Shown here piece after piece: positions 1 through 13,700 of a DNA stretch of 64,000 nucleotides. The position numbers were made by a program, and so were the translations under genes. How positions within the stretch are numbered: the stretch's first letter is position 1; each line of letters starts with the position of its first letter. The DNA lies in assembly GCA_964017045.1 (NCBI GenBank), contig OZ024809.1, forward strand, positions 25,667,618 to 25,731,617. Direction: 5' to 3'. The DNA comes from Omphiscola glabra. Lineage: Eukaryota; Mollusca; Gastropoda; Lymnaeidae. Under the pieces are notes generated by a model that was not told the origin of the DNA, did not search any database, and worked only from the letters and a program-made list of their open reading frames with translations.

Positions 1-604
1 TCTTAAAACATTTCAAATATTCCTTCTCACAATCCTCATCAAATATCTTAAAACATTTCAAATATTCCTTCTCACAATCCTCATCAAATATCTTAAAACA
101 TTTCAAATATTCCTTCTCACAATCCTCATCAAATATCTTAAAACATTTCAAATATTCCTTCTCACAATCCTCATCAAATATCTTAAAACATTTCAAATAT
201 TCCTTCTCACAATCCTCATCAAATATCTTAAAACATTTCAAATATTCCTTCTCACAATCCTCATCAAATATCTTAAAACATTTCAAATATTCCTTCTCAC
301 AATCCTCATCAAATATCTTAAAACATTTCAAATATTCCTTCTCACAATCCTCATCAAATATCTTAAAACATTTCAAATATTCCTTCTCACAATCCTCATC
401 AAATATCTTAAAACATTTCAAATATTCCTTCTCACAATCCTCATCAAATATCTTAAAACATTTCAAATATTCCTTCTCACAATCCTCATCAAATATCTTA
501 AAACATTTCAAATATTCCTTCTCACAATCCTCATCAAATATCTTAAAACATTTCAAATATTCCTTCTCACAATCCTCATCAAATATCTTAAAACATTTCA
601 AATA
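1..604. repeat. 45-bp minisatellite, about 13 copies
   Basis: A 45-bp unit beginning TCTTAAAACATTTCAAATAT repeats almost without mismatch from the left edge to about position 604. It lies in the UGGT intron after the last exon visible here (732-817), or runs further left out of the window. The near identity of the copies points to recent expansion or homogenisation. No coding potential is evident. Confidence 0.97.
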
Positions 605-731
605 GATGTCTTATTACTCTATAAACTGTACTTAATTATGTACCATAAAAAGTACTTTAAAATATACTAAATAATGTCCCATAAAAGGTATTATTATATA
701 TTATACTGTAAAATGTAACATTGATAAGCAC

Positions 732-3700
732 CTATCAATCTTGTAAATCTCTTCAGATCTCCCTTCTCTTAAGTTCAGGTGCCAAAGACCAGGATAAGCT
801 TTAAGCTGAAAGTAACCCTGAAATAAAACGAATGATGGATTAAGGATTATGTTGCAATAATCATTAAATTTATTGGCTTAAAACAAAGTAAGGAACTTGA
901 AAATGACATATTAATTACCTAAAATGAAAAAAAAAAAACGCATTTTGGTTTGTTATTTTCATTTCATATAATGAAATAAACTCAACTTTGAACCTGTTGA
1001 CATATTGTAATGAATCCCATCTCTTTCTTTAAGTCAATAAATTGAACTTATTTCATTTATAAAACTAAACAATCAAGACTTATTTATGTTAAAAAATTAA
1101 TTTTACTTTACATCATGCAATTAATTGGTAAAAATAATATATTTTTTATTTAAAAGTGAATTTGCTGCCTGAAATTCACAAACTCTCTATATTTTAACAA
1201 CACTTTCCTATAATGCTACAGTAGTAATGTCAACAAATTAAACAGTTTCCAAACTATGCGTACTCAGATTTTTAAATGAGGAAGAAAAATAATATGACAA
1301 TGGAAGGACACAGGGGTGCATATCATACCATGACTTCCATCGCATTTCAAAATTCCTTACATCAATGGGATAGTTACGTAAAGTTTGAGCTCAGCTCAAA
1401 ATATCAGTAATGTTTGCAGAACCTAACCTCTTAATTAAAGAAAATTAGTTACTATTTTGCAGTGTACATGTTATATTTGAGTTGTGGTGCCTTGGGAGAA
1501 GCTGGTCTCACTAAGAAAAAGTTTGGGAACCACTGGTCTCATTGTATAACCAAAGTCTGAAGATTGTTCTTTTGATTGTTTCTGTCTTGCTTCTTACTTA
1601 CCAGATTAGCCATGACTATGGTATCCACCATGGCAGGAGTTCTATTAGTTCCCAGAACAAACTGTAGTCCTCTAGGTGGCTGCATAGTCCCAGAGTCATA
1701 GCAGTGGCCTAATGAGGACAAATATATTACATTATAAAATAGTGATTCAATGATGTCTTTTTATGAATTAGCTAAGAAATCTGGCCCACAAGTATGACAC
1801 TGATCAATGAAGTTCACTAACTGAGGACTAAAATAACACAATTTACATATGTGAATCATACTGTGTTAGCATCCATCAAAAGTCTTAGACTGTATGTATC
1901 TAACAAACAAGTCAGATTAAAAAGTACCTTCAATCAAGATATACTCAAGTTCAAACTCTGCACTCACGCTCCTGTCGACCTGTAGATGATCAGTGTGGAC
2001 CAGGTTAAAGAAATATAAATCAATGTAAAAAAAGAAAATTTGAAATATGCAAGAAAATTTTTGAAATGATGAAATTATAACGTGTTAGTGATTTAGAAGA
2101 TTAAAAAAAATTAGGTGTATTTTTGATAATCTCATCAATAGCTACCAATTGGCCCTTAAATTTTATAAAGCCTTTCAAGATCACTGAGTGATAATTAATT
2201 GTAAGACATAATTTTTAATGCAAAAAAAAATATTTAAAAATCCTTATACACCAAGTGTAAGCTCAGAATGTGAAATTTCTGTAAAGATTATTGAAGAAGA
2301 AAAAACTAATTAATAACAAGATGATTAGTAAATTGATCAAGTCTCTTTTATGATTTGCTCATGAATCACTGAAAGGTGGATCACAAATAACAATGAGCTT
2401 AATTACAACTGATTTGTAATTTGCTGTAGCTGGAAAGAGAAATTGAAAGCTACTGGCCAAACAGTTGTGTGCTAATGAATAGTGGTGCCAGATCCAAATC
2501 ATAGACTAGCAAACAGCTAAGCAGATTAGATATTACCTCTTCCAGTAAAATATTATCCAAATCATAAGGGGAAGTAACAGCTTCAACAAGCCAACTCTCT
2601 GGTGTTTTCATGTTCAGGGTAAGTAAGGATTTCTGTGGCATGTCCAAAAATCTAGCCTGTGGTCCTGGATTGAGGGCTCCCTCTGAGTCAAAGGTCACTT
2701 CTGGCTCCAACACATAGCGGTAAAAACTAATCATAGAAACAATAAGGTCACAAATAGCGATGAGCTTTAAGAATTACAAAAAATTGTAAAAAGTGATGAA
2801 AGAAATATCAACATTTGTCTAATATAGATAACAACTTTTCTTCTTCCTATTCTGTTCATTGTTTTTACTTTTGATCCTTTTTTAAAATGGTTTGCGTTTT
2901 AAAATGTACAGTTTAGATTTTGTATTAGATGCTATTTCTGTGGTTTTTTGTTATTCTGATTAACAATTTATGTATAAGAAATGTTTCTTTAAAAATATCA
3001 TTATTATAATATAATATAAAAAGTAATAAATTGTTATATTATTTAAATTGTTTTCAAATATGCAGAACTTCTGTATAGACTAATCACAAGAATAAAAATA
3101 ATAAAACCAGCCCCTAAAATAATCAATTTAAAAGACAATTCTGATTTTTCTTCAGTTTTTCCCTTTGTACTTTCTGTGTAGGCATTTTGTAAAACTCCAT
3201 ATTTTGGCTTACCTTTTAACAGGCATCTCTGAGAGTTTTTCCTTTGGATTCATAAAAATTGTTACATCCACATTAGCAATCTGTTTCAGGACCTGCAGAG
3301 AACAACAGTTTATAAATATAAAAAAAATTGTTGCTAAAATTTTTTATTACAAAAGCAAACTAAATACAGAATAGTCAATATTAATTGTACGTGAAATGCT
3401 TGCATTTATTGTTGTATGTAAGAGGCCACAGATCTATAAAATATATTCCGTTTAATCAAATAAATAACGCTTGCATTTTTAACATTTATCTGGTGATGAA
3501 TGGTGAAAGCTTATACCAAAAGAATAGCCGACATTTTCTGAGCCTCTATGGACACTGGATCGATAATGGCTTCAACTGTGAAGGCAGGAACCTTGGCATC
3601 TGCTGGCAACTTGATCACACTAACAAATGATAGATTAAAATAACTAGTTGATGGAGATTACTAAATAATGTTCACTTTGTTTTTATATTTTGTTTAAATA

Positions 3701-6700
3701 ATTATTATAAAAGTCTAAAGTCCCTTAGTAATTAAAATTAAAGAAAATGAAATAAACTAAAACAATAAAGTATGAAAAATGGCATGAGCAAAGAATTCTA
3801 TTCATCTATCCCTGTGGCCTTCACCCCTTTCTTCCAATCAGGCCTAATTGATGTCATTTTTTTCCATGCTAGGATTCCCAGCTGCTGTAGATCTTTTTCT
3901 ACTTTGTCTATCCATCTAGGCCTAGTTCTGCATTTGAGAAGTTTTCCTTTGGGATTTTGGTGGTTTACCCTCTATACTCATCTTTCTTATGACATTCTTT
4001 CTAAGTGTGACATCCCCCCCCCCCCCCCCCGAGCACAGCCTACCATATTTTGTATCTGCTACTAGCATGGGATTGTGGTATTGTCCACACCGTATTCTGC
4101 ATCCAAATTCATCCTTTGTTGGTCCACATATTGTCCAGAGAACTTTTCTCTCCCATGTGTTTAATAGGTTTTCTGTTGCCTAAATGTTTAAATATCTTCA
4201 TTTGCCTCCACCATCGTGTGACTAATTCTGTGTAGTTATTATTATCAAATGATGAGCTTTAAAGTTGATTAGGAACTAAATAACAATAGATCTTCGGATT
4301 CCTAATCACCTGTGTTTGTCATCAGCAAAATCAATTTTCTGTCTCTTGTCTTTTTTGGTCTTAGCCAAGAGTAAATTGGAAACTTTCATGGACATGTCAC
4401 TTGCCCTTTGAAATAAGTCAAAGAGATGTAACCAAAAACTGATCAAATAATAATAATATTAAAAAATGAAATTTAAAAAATTAAAATGATTATTTTGAAC
4501 TCTGCTCTAAAGCAATGTATATCACACAAACTCTGCTCTAAAGCAATGTATATCACACAAACTCTGCTTTAAAGCAATGTATATCACACTAGGTTAAAAA
4601 TGTGACCGCAAAGGTAGTGAGGAAGCCGGCAGTGATTATTTTTTAACAGGAAAAGAGGGCACAGGAAGTTTGCATGCATATTGCAATTTAAATTAAAAAA
4701 TGTAATAAATAAATAAATTTGCCCCATTAAATCCATTTTATGAGTTGATGTACATATTTAATTTGGAATATGATAAAACTGAAAACATTGGGATAGGCTA
4801 ACGCTCATTGTGCTGTAAGTGGCTAAATGGTTAAGTAATTAAGATTGGTCTTCTCTTTTCTCATTAAAATCAGCAATTAAAAAAATATTCTCTATTTGAT
4901 AAATGATTCAACTGGAAGAAGACAAATCAGGGCCATGCCAACATACTTTCTAGCATTTTTCTCAACAGACTGAATTGCTTCTGCAATCTTCTGTCCTCCC
5001 TGCTGGTAGGCCAGTTTCTCCAATAAATTCAAGTCTTCTACTGTCAACAATTCCTCATCACTTAGTGGCCCCAAGAACTGATCAAGACAAAATTCAGATA
5101 TTAGTTGTGCTGTTTACAAATCCAATTATGCAATGATTTACACAATATGAAATGTTTTAAATGTTTACTTTGAATTGAGTTACAATAAGTTCGACTACAC
5201 TGATTTTGTTGTTCAAAGTTATTCAATTATTAATTCATTCAATGCAAACAATATATATATTTAAATATGCCAGTATCAGCTATAAAAAATATACATCATT
5301 TAATGCAGCGATTCTCAACCACAAAATTATTTTCGTTGCAGCTTCATTACTGTAAAGTATATGTGTTTTCCGATGGTCTTGGCGACCCCTGTGAAAGGGT
5401 CGTTCGACCCACAGGTTGAGAACCGATGATTTAATGATTAAAAAATACAGAAACCAATATGAACAAAATCTTTTTAAGAAAATTCCCATAGTTGGCTAAG
5501 TTTCTAGCAAATAAAAAAATGGATACTCTGTTAAAAAGACCTTAAAACAACTACTTCCACACAGCAGAAGATGTCTTGGACAAATCTGATCCGGTCTAAA
5601 ATGTATCCTTTTACCTTATTTATACACAAAGTCAGCAGCTTTAAAAACTATGAAATAAACTTATTAAAAAACACTGAAATAAACCAGAAATGTTTTATGT
5701 GTTACTCACTCCGCCATTGACTACAAGTCCACATTCTCCAGGTCTCAGGGACAAGGCTTTGGAAGTGAACATTTGATGGACTTGTAGAAAGTCTCCCGAT
5801 GCTGCATTGAGGGTTGAGATGTAAGCCTCCATGTCCATACCCTTTTAAGTAACACAAAAGATGGTTAACATAAACATATTTCACTATGAAAAGTCTCCAG
5901 ATGCTGCATTGAGGGTTGAGATGTAAGCCTCCATGTCCATACTCTTTTAAGTAACACAAAAGATGGTTAACATAAACATATTTCACTATGAAAAGTCTCC
6001 AGATGCTGCATTGAGGGTTGAGATGTAAGCCTCCATGTCCATACCCTTTTAAATAATACAAAAGATGGTTAACATAAACATATTTCACTATGAAAAGTCG
6101 CCAGATAAAAAAAAGCTGTGGAGATAATTCAAATGTAAACCAAATGCCTTCGTTGACGTGGTTTTCTTTTGTAAATAAATGTTATAAACTATAAATATAT
6201 ATAAGGTCATTAAACAAATTTTATCAATATTATGCACAAACATAAACTATAAATATACATAAAAAGCATTAGTTGGTGCACTGAGGTTTGCACTTGTCCT
6301 GTGTTAAATGTTTTTCATGTGTTATGTCTTTGTCCCCTGACAAAGTAATTTAAAGCCAAGATAATTGGGACATCCTAGTCAAACAGTGTGTATGTATTTA
6401 TGTAATTAATGTATGTATTTATGTAACTACTGTGTGTATTTACATACATGCACTTCAAAGTCCTGCAGAGTTTTCCTCTCTGCCAACAAGTCCTGGATGT
6501 TCTCTTCCTTGACCAACTTTGTGATGAGGCTCTTAGCTATCGGTGCCGGCAGTGTCTGCAGGGCCACTTGAACAGCTTTGTTCACCTTATTGTCAGCTGT
6601 GGCAGACTGCGGGTTGAACACAACTCCAAGTCTCAGGTTATTGCTGGATTTCTGGATGTGAGCAACAGTAACAAATAATAGTCAGCTCAGCGTTTTAAAT

Positions 6701-7722
6701 GAATAAGAATAACTTTGAGTAATTAATGTAATGGGGACACCAGAAAGCCTTTTCATAAAGAAACAAAAAATAACTCAAGAAAACCCAAATGTATCCTACC
6801 AAATGCTTGATGGCGGTGTAGAGGAATGACCTGCCACTGGGAGACTCAAGGTCACAAATCACCAATAAAGTCACTGGACGCAGTGTATCTTCATCTGTAA
6901 CAACATATTCAAAGATGAGAAAATGAGATGAACATTCTCACATAATGGCTTGTCTTTAATATTTAATAAGTACAATACAGTGTAGACACATCACAGATTG
7001 GATCAAATTTCTCACCACCAAGAGACAAGTCACCACCAAGAGACAAGTCACCACCAAGAGACAAGTCACCACCAAGAGACAAGTCACCACCAAGAGACAA
7101 GTCACCACCAAGAGACAAGTCACCACCAAGAGACAAGTCACCACCAAGAGACAAGTCACCACCAAGAGACAAGTCACCACCAAGAGACAAGTCACCACCA
7201 AGAGACAAGTCACCACCAAGAGACAAGTCACCACCAAGAGACAAGTCACCACCAAGAGACAAGTCACCACCAAGAGACAAGTCACCACCAAGAGACAAGT
7301 CACCACCAAGAGACAAGTCACCCTCAGAAACACCAGGCTTTTAAAAAGAGGAATTAACACCGGTTAATTAAACTCTCTTGAACCAGCCTGATGCTGAGGA
7401 TGGTTATGTGGAATGTAAGAACGGTTCAAAGTAAAGAACAGAAAGTGGTGTGAGCCACTTGGGTTTGAAAAGTTGGTAGTCATCACTACAAATAAAGTGG
7501 GAGAATAAAGGATACAATAAAGTTAGTGAAACAGCCATGTCTGATAAGCTCCATTAAGAGTTACAACATGGAACAAGACATTGATCGATTTATTGAATTT
7601 GGTAGGTATTGTAACATTGTAACCTTTTTTTGTAATGTAGTTGAGACTGTCAATCAAGCCGGCACTGAGATCCCTGGTTGTTAACTCTGAGGCAACAGCT
7701 GGTATCTTCACCATGCTACTCT
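732..7722 (-). CDS. UGGT: UGGT exons 19-30: last sensor domains up to the catalytic domain boundary
   Basis: Exons are 7624-7722, 6800-6894, 6448-6651, 5710-5841, 4947-5077, 4310-4405, 3517-3619, 3213-3292, 2537-2726, 1928-1979, 1602-1708 and 732-817, about residues 695-1153. They encode SLNYITKK, DEDTLRPVTLLVICDLESPS, NGGFLGPLSDEELLTVEDL, AIIDPVSIEAQKMSAILL, FYRYVLEPEVTFD, ESWLVEAVTSPYDLDNILLEEV (split here only for length), VDTIVMANL and GYFQLKAYPGLWHLNLREGR. The order matches the family exactly. The acceptor and start of the 5710-5841 exon have been copied twice more just upstream (5842-6104). The last exon ends with donor GTGCTT at 731-726, and the following exons lie outside the window. 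Confidence 0.95.
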
Positions 7723-10700
7723 CTGTAAAAACAAAGTTTTCGCTCATAAGTCACTGACAGTCAACATTTCTTTCAGCTATATTGAATTTCTAAATACATC
7801 TGAACTGCATTGCTCAAAACTATACTCCTTTCAGTCAGAAGGTGGTAAGTGCAGACCTGGTTACCCTCAAGCTCCTAAACTCATTCATTAACGTCTCAAA
7901 ATTGTACAATACAGTATTTTAAAAGTAAAATAAATAAACATACAGTATATATAACGTATTCATTGCATGTCTAGTGGGATCGAGTTAACCTGATGTAAAC
8001 AAAAGGTAACTTCCAAAAGTAGATGACAGACGTTTATAATGCAATCTGCGGTCACTTTGTTTTAGGCTTTGTGCATCTGCTTTAGATATCAAATAATATT
8101 TGGGTGAACGTGCAGATCACATTGTAAAATTTACAAAAATAATAATTAACAAATGACAGCGTCAATTACAAAGACTACCAAGTAAGTTGAGATATATTTT
8201 TTAGGAAAAAGCTGTTTTAAAAAAAAAAAAGGAATCAATATCCATTTAGCCTAGTTCCTGTTAGCATTATTCTAGTCTGATAGCATTATTCTAGTCTGAT
8301 AACATTATTCTATTCTGTTAACATTATTCTAGTCTGTTAACATTATTCTATTCTGTTAACATTATTCTAGTCTGATAACATTATTCTATTCTGTTAACAT
8401 TATTCTAGTCTGATAACATTATTCTAGTCTGATAGCATTATTCTAGTCTGATAGCATTATTCTATTCTGTTAACATTATTCTAGTCTGATAACATTATTC
8501 TAATCTGATAACATTATTCTAATCTGATAACATTATTCTAGTCTGATAACATTATTCTATTCTGTTAACATTATTCTAGTCTGATAACATTATTCTATTC
8601 TGTTAACATTATTCTATTCTGTTAACATTATTCTAGTCTGTTAACATTATTCTAGTCTGATAACATTATTCTATTCTGTTAACATTATTCTATTCTGTTA
8701 ACATTATTCTAGTCTGTTAACATTATTCTAGTCTGTTAACATTATTCTAGTCTGTTAACATTATTCTAGTCTGTTAACATTATTCTAGTCTGTTAGCATT
8801 ATTCTATTCTGATAGCATTATTCTAGTCTGATAACATTATTCTTGTCTGATAACTACCACAAGCTGAAAATGGGTGAAAAAAAAGAGGAGTGCTGGAACC
8901 AAATGGGGGTATTAAAAATCTTACAGACGAGTTGTGCTGCATTCTAAATATATGTTCCAAAGAACTTCTCAGATCCTATTAAATGTCAAAATCTAATGTT
9001 GCTGTGCGGAACAATTGAGAATGCATTCTCATTAAATAAAGACTAGTTTTCTCGGTTTTTGACCTAGCCGTGGTTCAGCCGAACTTGATAATTATGTCCC
9101 AAAATTATCTCATACAGCACCGAAGCAAACAAAAGCGAGGTTTGACTAAAATTTACATTAAGGCGACTACACTAATATTACAGTTGCCATGTCCAGCAAG
9201 TTCAATATGAAAACACAAAGCATCAATAGGACCATTATCAGTATCATTATGAAAAAGTGGTGGTGTTATTTTTGATAGACTTAAATATTTAGACCCCCTC
9301 CCTGACACAATCGTAAACTAAATCTCCTAAATCAACACCACTCACTTGCCCTCTCAGTGCAAACCTAATATAATTATACATGGTTTACAACTAATCGCAT
9401 TTCTCGATCCATTCACCGAGGGATGTAGCAAGAATCTAACAACAGAAAATTGACTTTTTATTTAATCTGAAAAACTACAGGAATGTTAATTTTTTTAACA
9501 CAGCCTCTTAAATCATACTTCTGACAGGTCTTGATGTACAGTCGTAAAAGACATCTAAAAATTTATGCCAAAATCGTAAGAGTAAACAGGTAAATGAGTG
9601 ATAAAAACAGCATTTAAAATAGTTTGAATTATTTCACTCCTTTTCTTTCCTTTTTATCAATTAAAAAAATGTGTACGTCCGATTTGAATTTCTGTATGTT
9701 TGTATAATTGAAACTAATTTTGTTTCAGATTAATTTTCACAATATCATTACAGCTTAAATTCGGAATGTTTATGGCTGTTATTCCTTGGCAGTGTTTTAG
9801 GGCTGTCCTTCATTTGGAATGTTTTCATTTGTATTCAGTAGAGTAGCTTAGGTTTTTTGTGGTTAATACCATCACTTATGAAAAATAAAGAAAGGACCAA
9901 TGACCTCAATGAAGAAAGGGTAATTTTGCCAAGGCTGCGACGATTCGTACCTGGGTACCAGAAATGAGAGGTTGTGATTAAAAATTATCAAATGAAAGAT
10001 AATTGAATGGACTATACGTTTGTAAACTTAATTCTTCAGTTTAACTACCACAAATGACATCCGAATAGCATTGAGTCTAATGGGACCCGGGTGCTAGTGA
10101 CTGCGCTGCGTGTCCGGGTCCATTTTGACTAAATTCTATTCGGCTCTCACCAACTTACCTCCTGATCCAGTTAGATCAAGTCGAACTGTGACAGGGGCCA
10201 AAATCCTTGAATTGAGGCGTGGCAAGACATTATCTCTCTCCATCCACCATTCCAAAATGTCTTTGTCATCATTGATCTCCCCCTGGATTGTAAGAAGTTA
10301 TTGAAGGCAATTATTTTTAAACAATGGCCATCACTTTAGTTTTTAACTAGTTTCTATTTCTTGTTATATTTTCATTTTTCCTGTCTGCTGAGGAGGGCAC
10401 TTTTAGCCTAAACGTCCTTTCTTATTACTCTGTCTTTTCATTCAAGCTTCCATAGACCTTGTTCTACTAATCAATCTAACTCAGCAGTTTTCAAACAGGA
10501 AAGGGGTGTCAAATCCCCTTGGCAATAGTAAATATGTCAAAGTGGGGAGCTAAATGTCTAATATTTATTTCTCCATAGGCATGTGCCTATAATATTTTGT
10601 TGAATGTTTGAAATAAGGGTACAGTCATAAATATTTTGTTTTAGAGTATTGGGTTTAGTTTAAGTTTACAAAAATCCCCATTTATCTCAATAAGACTAAA

Positions 10701-13700
10701 TAGTATAACTCAGGGTCTACCAAATGATTAGCCTGCCTCTCACAGAACTGAGCAACTGTGATAGAGTGCCTTATTGACATGTTCACGTTGTACACTGTTG
10801 GCAGTGCCTTATTGACATGTTCACCTTGTACACTTGGCAGTGCCTTATTGACATGTTCACATTGTACACTGTTGGCAGTGCCTTATTGACATGTTCACCT
10901 TGTACCATGTTGGAAGTGCCTTATTGACATGTTCACCTTGTACACTGTCTTATTGACATGTTCACCTTGTACACTGTTGGCAGTGCCTTATTGACATGTT
11001 CACATTGTACACTGTTGGCAGTGCCTTATTGACATGTTCACCTTGTACCCTGTTGGAAGTGCCTTATTGACATGTTCACCTTGTACACTGTTGGCAGTGC
11101 CTTATTGACATGTTCACCTTGTACACTGTTGGCAGTGCAATATTGAGATGCTCACTTTGTACACTGTTGACAGTGCAATATTGACATGTTCACCTTGTAC
11201 ACTGTTGGCAGTGCAATATTGACATGTTCACCTTGTACACTGTTGACAGTGCAATATTGACATGTTCACCTTGTACACTGTTGACAGTGCAATATTGAGA
11301 TGCTCACCTTGTACACTGCTTGCTGTATGACTTGTGTCTGCTTTAGAACCTCCATGACGACTGCCTCTTCAAAGGAATCCTCTAGCTGATGTTTCTCCAG
11401 AGGGACACCGTTGACCAGGACTTGTGGTAAGGTGGTGAAGCCTGACTTAGATATGAACTCACTGCTGGCCTGGATAAGGAGAAAATGATGGTAAGACACT
11501 TTGTCTCTGTCATTACGCTGGAGATCAGATGTAAATATTTACACATTGTAACAACAAGGATATACCAATTAGAAAGTGACAGTTCTAAGACAAAAATATA
11601 AAGTTATTATAATCCAAACAGATTTTCCCCAAACTATTGTGGAACAAGAGGAAAAATTCTTCTAAAAGGTACAAGGTCAGTCCTACTAATACACAGCATT
11701 AAACCAGATTGGTATATTTGCAGGACAAGGTGCCTAACACAGAGGTCTTGAAACGTGCCAAAATGAGTAGCATATTCTCCGCTCTTAGCAAGATGTGTCT
11801 TCGCTGGTTAGGCCATGTAAGGAGAATGGAGGAAGGCCGTATTCTAAAGATGCTGTTGTATGGAGAGTTGGTAGAAGGGACAAGACTTATTGGATGGCCA
11901 CGCCTGAGATTTATGGACGTTTACAAAAGGAGCATGAGAGAAGCCAACATTGAAGCCAACAAATGGGAGATCATTGCCTAACAACGTTCCAGCTGGCGAA
12001 CAGCAGTGTACAAAGGAGTGAAAAAGGCAGAAGATGTGCGGAACGAAGTCCTTGCAACAAAAAGAACAGCACGGAAGGCCAAAATTAACCAGGAATCAAT
12101 ATTCTCCTGCGAGAAATTCAGTCGAGATTGTCACTCCAGGAGTGGCCTAGTGAGCCACTCGTAGAAGTGTAGGACTACAATATAGCTACTCCATCGTCTC
12201 GCGAAGACGGAAGGATGCCATATATAAACCAGATTGGTAGAATAAGACTAAATAACTCAAAATTTTATGGTGTTATTAAGAAAATACAAAAGCAAAAACT
12301 AGGTAGCAGGGTGGTTGATATTTACATCAAAGGGTCAAGACTTTTTAAAACAATGTTTAAAATATGTTTTTTATTATGTTTTAATAACAAATGCTAAATT
12401 ATTGAATAATCCAATGTAAATTTACATTTTTCTTTATGCTTCTTCATTCCTTTGATCAATCTTTTATATGATAAATTTAATCCAACACTCTGTTGTTGGA
12501 CTGTATGATACAGTGGAAATGTGTTTACCATTGAGAATCTATGAAAATCTGCATGGCATGTTGACGTTTGTAAACCTACAGTACAAGGCTGGTTAGTGTA
12601 TCAAGTGTTTGAGGGATTTTGTGGCACATGACATGCTACACATTTTTGTGCCATGCTTCAGTGCTTTATAATTGTGAAACTAAGGTACAGTGTGTGGCAT
12701 GTTGAACATTACATGACAAATAATGTACAGTGCATGCTTAAACTTGTGAGAGTTTACTTTACCTTTCTGATGTCATCATAGTCACTGGCTTCACTGAAAA
12801 CTATTTCCTTGTCTTCGCCTGGATACTGTGTGGCAAACTCTGTTATAATTATTTCAGGCGTGAGCTCGACACCACCTGTTTTTTCATAAACCTTTAATTT
12901 AAAAAATGAACATCAAAAAAAGAAGATTAATTTTTTTAATAAATTATTTTTAAAATTATTAAAGAAGTTCTTTTAAGCTTTTTTTAAAAAAATTAATCAA
13001 ATGTAATTAATTCAAAATGTTTTAAAATAGTTTAAATTCTTTGGTTGAAAATTGCTAATATAAAATAAACATTAACAAAAGATCAAAAAACATACATCTG
13101 TGATGAAAGACAAGCCTTTGGCAGCTGAATTCTGTGATCTAGCAATAAAAGTGAAAGCCCTGACCAGCGCTACAGCAGCATTGTCATAACCTGTGGCTGT
13201 TTCTTCAGCATTTACAGCAAAGGCAACTCCTAGTCTATGAAATAAAATTATATTATGAAAATATGTTTGACTGTGAAAATATGTTTGATCGGTTTCAACA
13301 GCTTCATTAAGGTACGTTGTGCAGAAGTATATTTTGTTTTCATTTTCCATCAAAGACTAAATAGAAATTAACTAAAGCTCTTAATTCTAAAATTGATGTA
13401 TATCTTATATCAAAGTGATGCATTCAATTGATGCATATTTTATATCTAAGTGATGCCCTTCGACTAATAAATTGATGCATATCTTCTTTACCTTAGTGGT
13501 GCCTTGTGAACATAGAATGCTTCTGCCATCTTCAGCAAGTTTTTACTCTTGCTATCAGCTGGATTCACGATAAAGATCTGAAGAAAAATAACGGACACAT
13601 GTTTGAACTATTGGTGAGTAAAAAAACATTTTTTTAAAGAATCAAAAAAAAAATAATAATTGCTAATTTAAGACATGTGAGTAACTAAGACTTCAAATAT

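Noticed and set aside
1..604. Possible CRISPR-like array
   Set aside because: The repeats are directly adjacent with no variable spacers and the genome is eukaryotic; this is a minisatellite. The same applies to the other arrays.
5702..6088. A 128-codon minus-strand open frame over the triplicated UGGT boundary
   Set aside because: The spliced reading uses a different frame that fits the UGGT family; this frame is open only because the repeat period is 102 bp.
6956..7360. Long open frames on both strands such as HHQETS or LGGDLS repeats
   Set aside because: They are an 18-bp tandem array read in frames that stay open because 18 is divisible by three, inside a UGGT intron with no splice sites or family match.
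10483..10700. A further hAT-like element beginning CAGCAGTTTTCAAACAGG
   Set aside because: No matching right end or 8-bp duplication could be identified.
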